Source: Liolophura sinensis (lineage: Eukaryota > Mollusca > Polyplacophora > Chitonida > Chitonidae). Taken from it: a stretch of DNA of 64,000 nt. Both the position numbers and the translations under genes were made by a program. The DNA is taken from positions 20,577,808-20,641,807 of the forward strand of contig NC_088301.1 in NCBI RefSeq assembly GCF_032854445.1. The letters are read 5' to 3'. The notes under the pieces were generated by a model. That model ran no database searches and was not told the origin of the DNA. It saw nothing but the letters and a program-made list of their open reading frames with translations. This document shows positions 60,501-64,000 of the stretch, piece by piece; position 1 is the first letter of the stretch; each line of letters starts with the position of its first letter.

Positions 60501-61645
60501 AGACGCTGCAAGATGGCTTAACTGTACATCATAGGTCTTTCCACTGAGCTGCTTTATTATGCAGAGATTATCAGTCTTCGATGAAACAATTATCTGTATA
60601 ACTTTTCCTTTTTTTTCATTCTGAACCATTCTGACATAATTATGTGTACTGTTCTTGAAATGCAAAACATGCGGCTTTCAGTTGGAATACTTCACAAAAT
60701 GCTGTAGTATTGCACATAAACTCATCAACACCTGAATTAGAACCAGCCAGGCATAAAAACAACAAGTTATCTTATTTGAGTATGATTCTGTGCTATATAT
60801 GGCAAAGTACTTCTTTACAAACAATCTACTATGGACCTTGGGATTTTTTTTTAATTTGAGCACTCAATAAATGTTCACAAAATTTCTACAAAATTTTAAG
60901 ATCGGAAAGCGGAACATTCGATTTTACAGAGCAATAAACAGGTAAGATTAGATTAATGTCATCAAGCCTTAGATTGATATGAGATACTGGAGAATGGTGT
61001 ATAAAGATCACATCAAAGCAACATATTACACTAAATGACCTCAAATTTTGTCCACCAAAGTGCATATTTGGAGGCAAATAAATGACACAAAATATTGTTT
61101 TTGGTGCTGAAACTTACAATTTTTCAGTAATTATCCTTGGTTCCAAGCAAACCTCAAAGCAACTTCCTGAACTCAATAGAACACTCAGAATCAGGAAAAA
61201 ATGGGCAAGTCAAGGGCGAAATTTATGGTCATTTAGGGTATGTTATATAATAATATATTATAATATCACATACATTTACTGGGCACAGGTGACTGATTGC
61301 AAACCGAGGTAGCCTAAACTGCATTGCCCATCGAGGGTCCTCTAAACATATAATAATGGCAATGATGGCAACAACTGTGGTCCCCGGTTTTCCCCCCCAC
61401 CATTATGCTGGCCACTGTCCTATAACGGAAAATATTCTTGACTACAGCGTAAAACACCAATCAACCATTACATGTAAATACAAGTACAAGCTACTGGTCA
61501 AGCTGTACAATGATGAAGTACCAGGAATGATGCATTGGCAGCTGTGATGGTTCCGTGTGTTTGATGAAGGCTGGTTTTAGCTTAGCCATCTTCTCCATAG
61601 GTGAAGGACGCACGCCATTGTCTCTGCTTACTGGGTTAGGTCGTC
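57576..61645 (-). CDS. HADHB: Trifunctional enzyme subunit beta (3-ketoacyl-CoA thiolase), C-terminal half
   Basis: Six exons in transcript order: 61645-61522, 60155-60028, 59736-59649, 58848-58774, 58276-58112 and 57614-57576 (TGA at 57576-57578). Phases agree at every join. The ~206 residues match the HADHB C-terminal half: [103 protein letters not shown] and the end VERYPSK. The HEAF and GHPFGATG histidines and the second catalytic Cys in ACAAGG are present. HADHB makes the last thiolytic cut of long-chain beta-oxidation in mitochondria, in a complex with HADHA. The N-terminal half, with the first active-site Cys, lies beyond base 64000. The exon 61522-61645 is one base short of frame near 61557-61560. 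This may be a sequencing indel. The donor after it (GTACTT) is weak but positioned as in the family. Confidence 0.9.
57675..57835 (-). repeat. SINE family A, strongly diverged
   Basis: Inverted tail and 3' domain in worn form (TTTTATTGGTTGTTTAAC, ACTTAAGAATTTTTAACC). Lies in the last HADHB intron. Confidence 0.5.
57885..58085 (-). repeat. SINE family A copy in last HADHB intron
   Basis: Inverted copy: TTTATTTATTTATTAGTTTG, CAATTATGGTGGGTAG, CAGACCTTCCCATGTACGAC and GAACTCGCAGTGATCTGAC. Confidence 0.85.
58885..59125 (+). repeat. 21-bp minisatellite in HADHB intron
   Basis: About 11 copies of GATGTGGGTATGTACATCAC with T/C exchanges. The array begins 37 bases upstream of the exon ending at 58848 (transcript sense). 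Because 21 is a multiple of 3 it is open in several frames. Confidence 0.92.
59333..59535 (+). repeat. Dispersed repeat D4, copy 1 (HADHB intron)
   Basis: Matches 61058-61243 in the same orientation: ATATTRTTTTTGGTGC, AAACTTACAATTTT and AATTTATGGTCATTTAGGGT. Confidence 0.7.
60170..60325 (-). repeat. SINE family A, strongly diverged
   Basis: Inverted worn copy in a HADHB intron (CATTTATTTGCTAAAACC, ATACTCAAAAATTTTTAACT, GATGGCGACCAGTTTTGTGG). Confidence 0.5.
61058..61243 (+). repeat. Dispersed repeat D4, copy 2 (HADHB intron)
   Basis: Partner of 59333-59535. A related flank also precedes both copies by about 40 bases. Confidence 0.7.
61370..61468 (+). repeat. SINE family A, 3' fragment
   Basis: Forward: CCACCATTATGCTGGCCACT, AAAATATTCTTGACTACAGC, GTAAAACACCAATCAA. 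It ends about 50 bases before a HADHB exon. Confidence 0.8.
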
Positions 61646-61843
61646 CTGTGAAAAGAAAACTGCAAGTTCCTCAATGTGTTTAAACAAAATCATTTAAACC
61701 TTTCTTCAATGAAATTTCGTAAGTAGTATTGCTCATAATTTTTTTCACAAAAAGTTTAAGTTATAGTGCCGTAGGTGACATCGTTTACGAGAAAACTGGT
61801 ATCTGAAGTTTTGTGAAAGTCGGACCAGATTTTTTACCAGAAA

Positions 61844-61978
61844 ATGAATGATGTTCCTGTAAACAAGCTAAAAGACACTTTGAGACAGATCATCTGCGAC
61901 AGCCTCAAGAATGGTGGTGACAAGAACGAAGGTCTGAAAACTTCCATGTTTGACAACGAGACGGAACCAACAACTTGA
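61844..61978 (+). other. Possible small ORF, 44 codons
   Basis: ATG to TGA, peptide starting MNDVPVNKLKDTLRQIICDS, directly after an acceptor-like GATTTTTTACCAG. It is antisense within HADHB. Composition looks protein-like, but no family, promoter or partner exon is visible. Confidence 0.15.
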
Positions 61979-62127
61979 GTGTTTAACAATACAAATACAA
62001 CAATACATCTCAACTGGTACGAAACAGAGAAATACATGTAATCTGTTTCCATTTTATCGCTTTTCAAAAAAATCAGGAATACTAGGAGGATTCTAATCAA
62101 AACCCCCGTGAGGTCTTGTTTCATACC

Positions 62128-63238
62128 TGTATCATCAATTATAACAGCGGTACTGCACTGAGTCAGCACTTAACATGTCCATGTACCATAACTCTTTCAT
62201 TAATTGTAACAACAGTACTGATGTGCGTCAGCACTTAACACACACATGTACCATTACTATGTCATCAACTATAACAGCCATACTGCAGTGAGTCAGCACT
62301 TCACATACACATGTACCATTACTATGTCATCAATTATAACAGCCACACTGCAGTGAGTCAGCACTTCACATACAAATGTACCATTACTATGTCATCAACT
62401 ATAGCAGCCACACTGCAGTGAGTCAGCACTTAACACACACATGTACCATTACTATGTCATCAATTATAACAGCCATACTGCAGTGAGTCAGCACTTCACA
62501 CGCACATGTACCATTACTATGTCATCAATTGTAACAGCTGTACTGCAGTGAGTCATCACTTAACACGTTCATCTACCATTACTATGTCATCAACTATAGC
62601 AGCAGTACTGCAGTGAGTCAGCACTTCACATACACATGTACCATTACTATGTCATCAATTATACAGCAGTACTGCAGTGAGTCAGCACTTCACATACACA
62701 TGTACCATACTATGTCATCAATTATAACAGCAGTACTGCAGTAAGTGAGCACTTCACATACACATGTACCATTACTAATGTCATCAAATTATAACAGCAG
62801 TACTGCAGTGAGTCAGCACTTCACATACACATGTCCCATTACTATGTCATCAATTATAACAGCCACACTGCAGTGAGTCAGCACTTCACATACACATGTA
62901 CCATTACTATGTCATCAATTATAACAGCAGTACTGCAGTGAGTCAGCACTTAACAGACACATGTACCATTACTATGTCATCAATTATAACAGCCATACTG
63001 CAGTGAGTCAGCACTTCACACGCACATGTACCATTACTATGTCCATCAACTATAACAGCCATACTGCAGTAAGTGAGCACTTCACATACACATGTCCCAT
63101 TACCATGTCATCATTATAACAGCAGTACTGCAGTGCCTCAACACTTAACATGCACATGTACCATTGCTATGTCATTAATTATAACAGCCGTACTGCAATG
63201 AGTCAGCACTTCACATGCATATGTACCATTATTATGAC
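62128..63238 (+). repeat. 65-bp satellite array, ~17 copies
   Basis: Unit key words are GTCATCAATTATAACAGC, ACTGCAGTGAGTCAGCACTT and ACACATGTACCATTACTAT. A few one-base indels break the period. It probably lies in a HADHB intron, since the gene's 5' exons must be further right. Confidence 0.95.
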
Positions 63239-63284
63239 AAATCATGCTCCTCACACCGCATGAGCTGTTCCCAACATTTGCTTT

Positions 63285-63560
63285 ACACCACTGATGTATG
63301 TAGGCTTCTTTAGGCCAAGTCTGAACACTGGTGTTCTCGTGCAGACTACTTAATCAGCATTCAGTCATAAAAATGTTTCAGGTGTTGGCTAGAATCATGT
63401 TGTGCATAATTCTGATAAAGAGAATAAATGTGTACGTTGCATTTAATAGTATAACAGGTTAGGGCGGATGTTAGTGGTTGCTAAACACCACTTCCTGAGT
63501 CATCACCGTTACCACAGTGAATTCAGCATCATTCAAGATTTCGTGACAGACAGTGCTACT
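63285..63560 (+). repeat. Dispersed repeat D1, copy 2
   Basis: Partner of 2130-2400. It begins directly after the 65-bp array. Confidence 0.6.
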
Positions 63561-64000
63561 GGACTCCTAAGAGAAGCTGGGCGGAAATATAAAACTGAAT
63601 TAAAGGATACCCTAGGGAACAGAGCTAAAATCCCCGTTCAAAATATTTAAGTGAACAGTCTCTCAAAATATCTGCGGCAGTTTCCACAAAATTTTTCCTG
63701 ATGTGAAGAGATAATATTCCATGTGTGACGATGAATCATACAGATGTGACATCGAGTTAATCAGATTATGCTGGTGGAATGACATCATGCACGTTTGAAA
63801 GCATGACGTCATTTGTTGCTGTGTATCCGCGATGGATACACAAACGTTTCTGTATAACATCACACCAGACAAAACTGGAAACGACAGAAAACTTTTGTTT
63901 CCGTACTATCCTCCAAACTATAAACAGCGGTTTTAACACACGGCAATTTTTTTACAATTAAAGAAAGTAATTCAGACTTTCGATATTTATCATTAACTCT
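63561..64000. other. Window end, nothing supported
   Basis: No HADHB exon or other gene recognised on either strand. Confidence 0.4.

Overview
The window looks like nuclear DNA from a marine lophotrochozoan, probably a mollusc or a close relative such as a brachiopod. The evidence is AT-rich intergenic DNA, spliced genes with GT/AG introns and TATA promoters, and about two dozen copies of one tRNA-derived SINE that ends in a conserved tail (key words TATAAGTGAAATATTCTTGAG and GTAAAACACCAATCAAATAAA). I cannot name the species. I saw no LTR element, Polinton or other viral fossil.

Layout. 1-5,050: intergenic, with SINE copies, dispersed repeats and a CRE-containing promoter. 5,056-12,188 (+): a two-exon gene for a ~1,172-residue protein. 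Its divergent kinase domain is C-terminal, and its N-terminal region carries ten TQ-type motifs spaced exactly 11 residues apart. 12,189-15,240: very AT-rich DNA, probably its long 3' UTR. 15,500-17,170: two minisatellites. 18,309-23,078 (+): a complete secreted EF-hand gene, rebuilt here from five coding exons plus a 5' UTR exon. 27,486-30,117 (+): a complete four-exon GLOD5-like glyoxalase-domain gene. 31,700-49,650 (-): a small tandem family of secreted H/H/NC-motif proteins, probably of the permuted papain fold (LRAT or NlpC/P60-like). It has one intact copy, one copy without a leader, one copy with a nonsense codon and one orphan promoter, and it sits among several satellite arrays. 50,900-54,400: a 3.4-kb array of a 34-bp satellite. 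57,576-61,645 (-): the 3' half of HADHB, the mitochondrial trifunctional thiolase; its 5' exons lie outside the window. 62,100-63,240: a 65-bp satellite, probably inside a HADHB intron.

The genes do not form a pathway; this is an ordinary metazoan gene neighbourhood. The two most original items are the TQ-repeat kinase and the decaying H/NC family. The long open frames across the 90-bp, 34-bp, 21-bp and 4-bp arrays are best read as products of repeat arithmetic rather than as genes.
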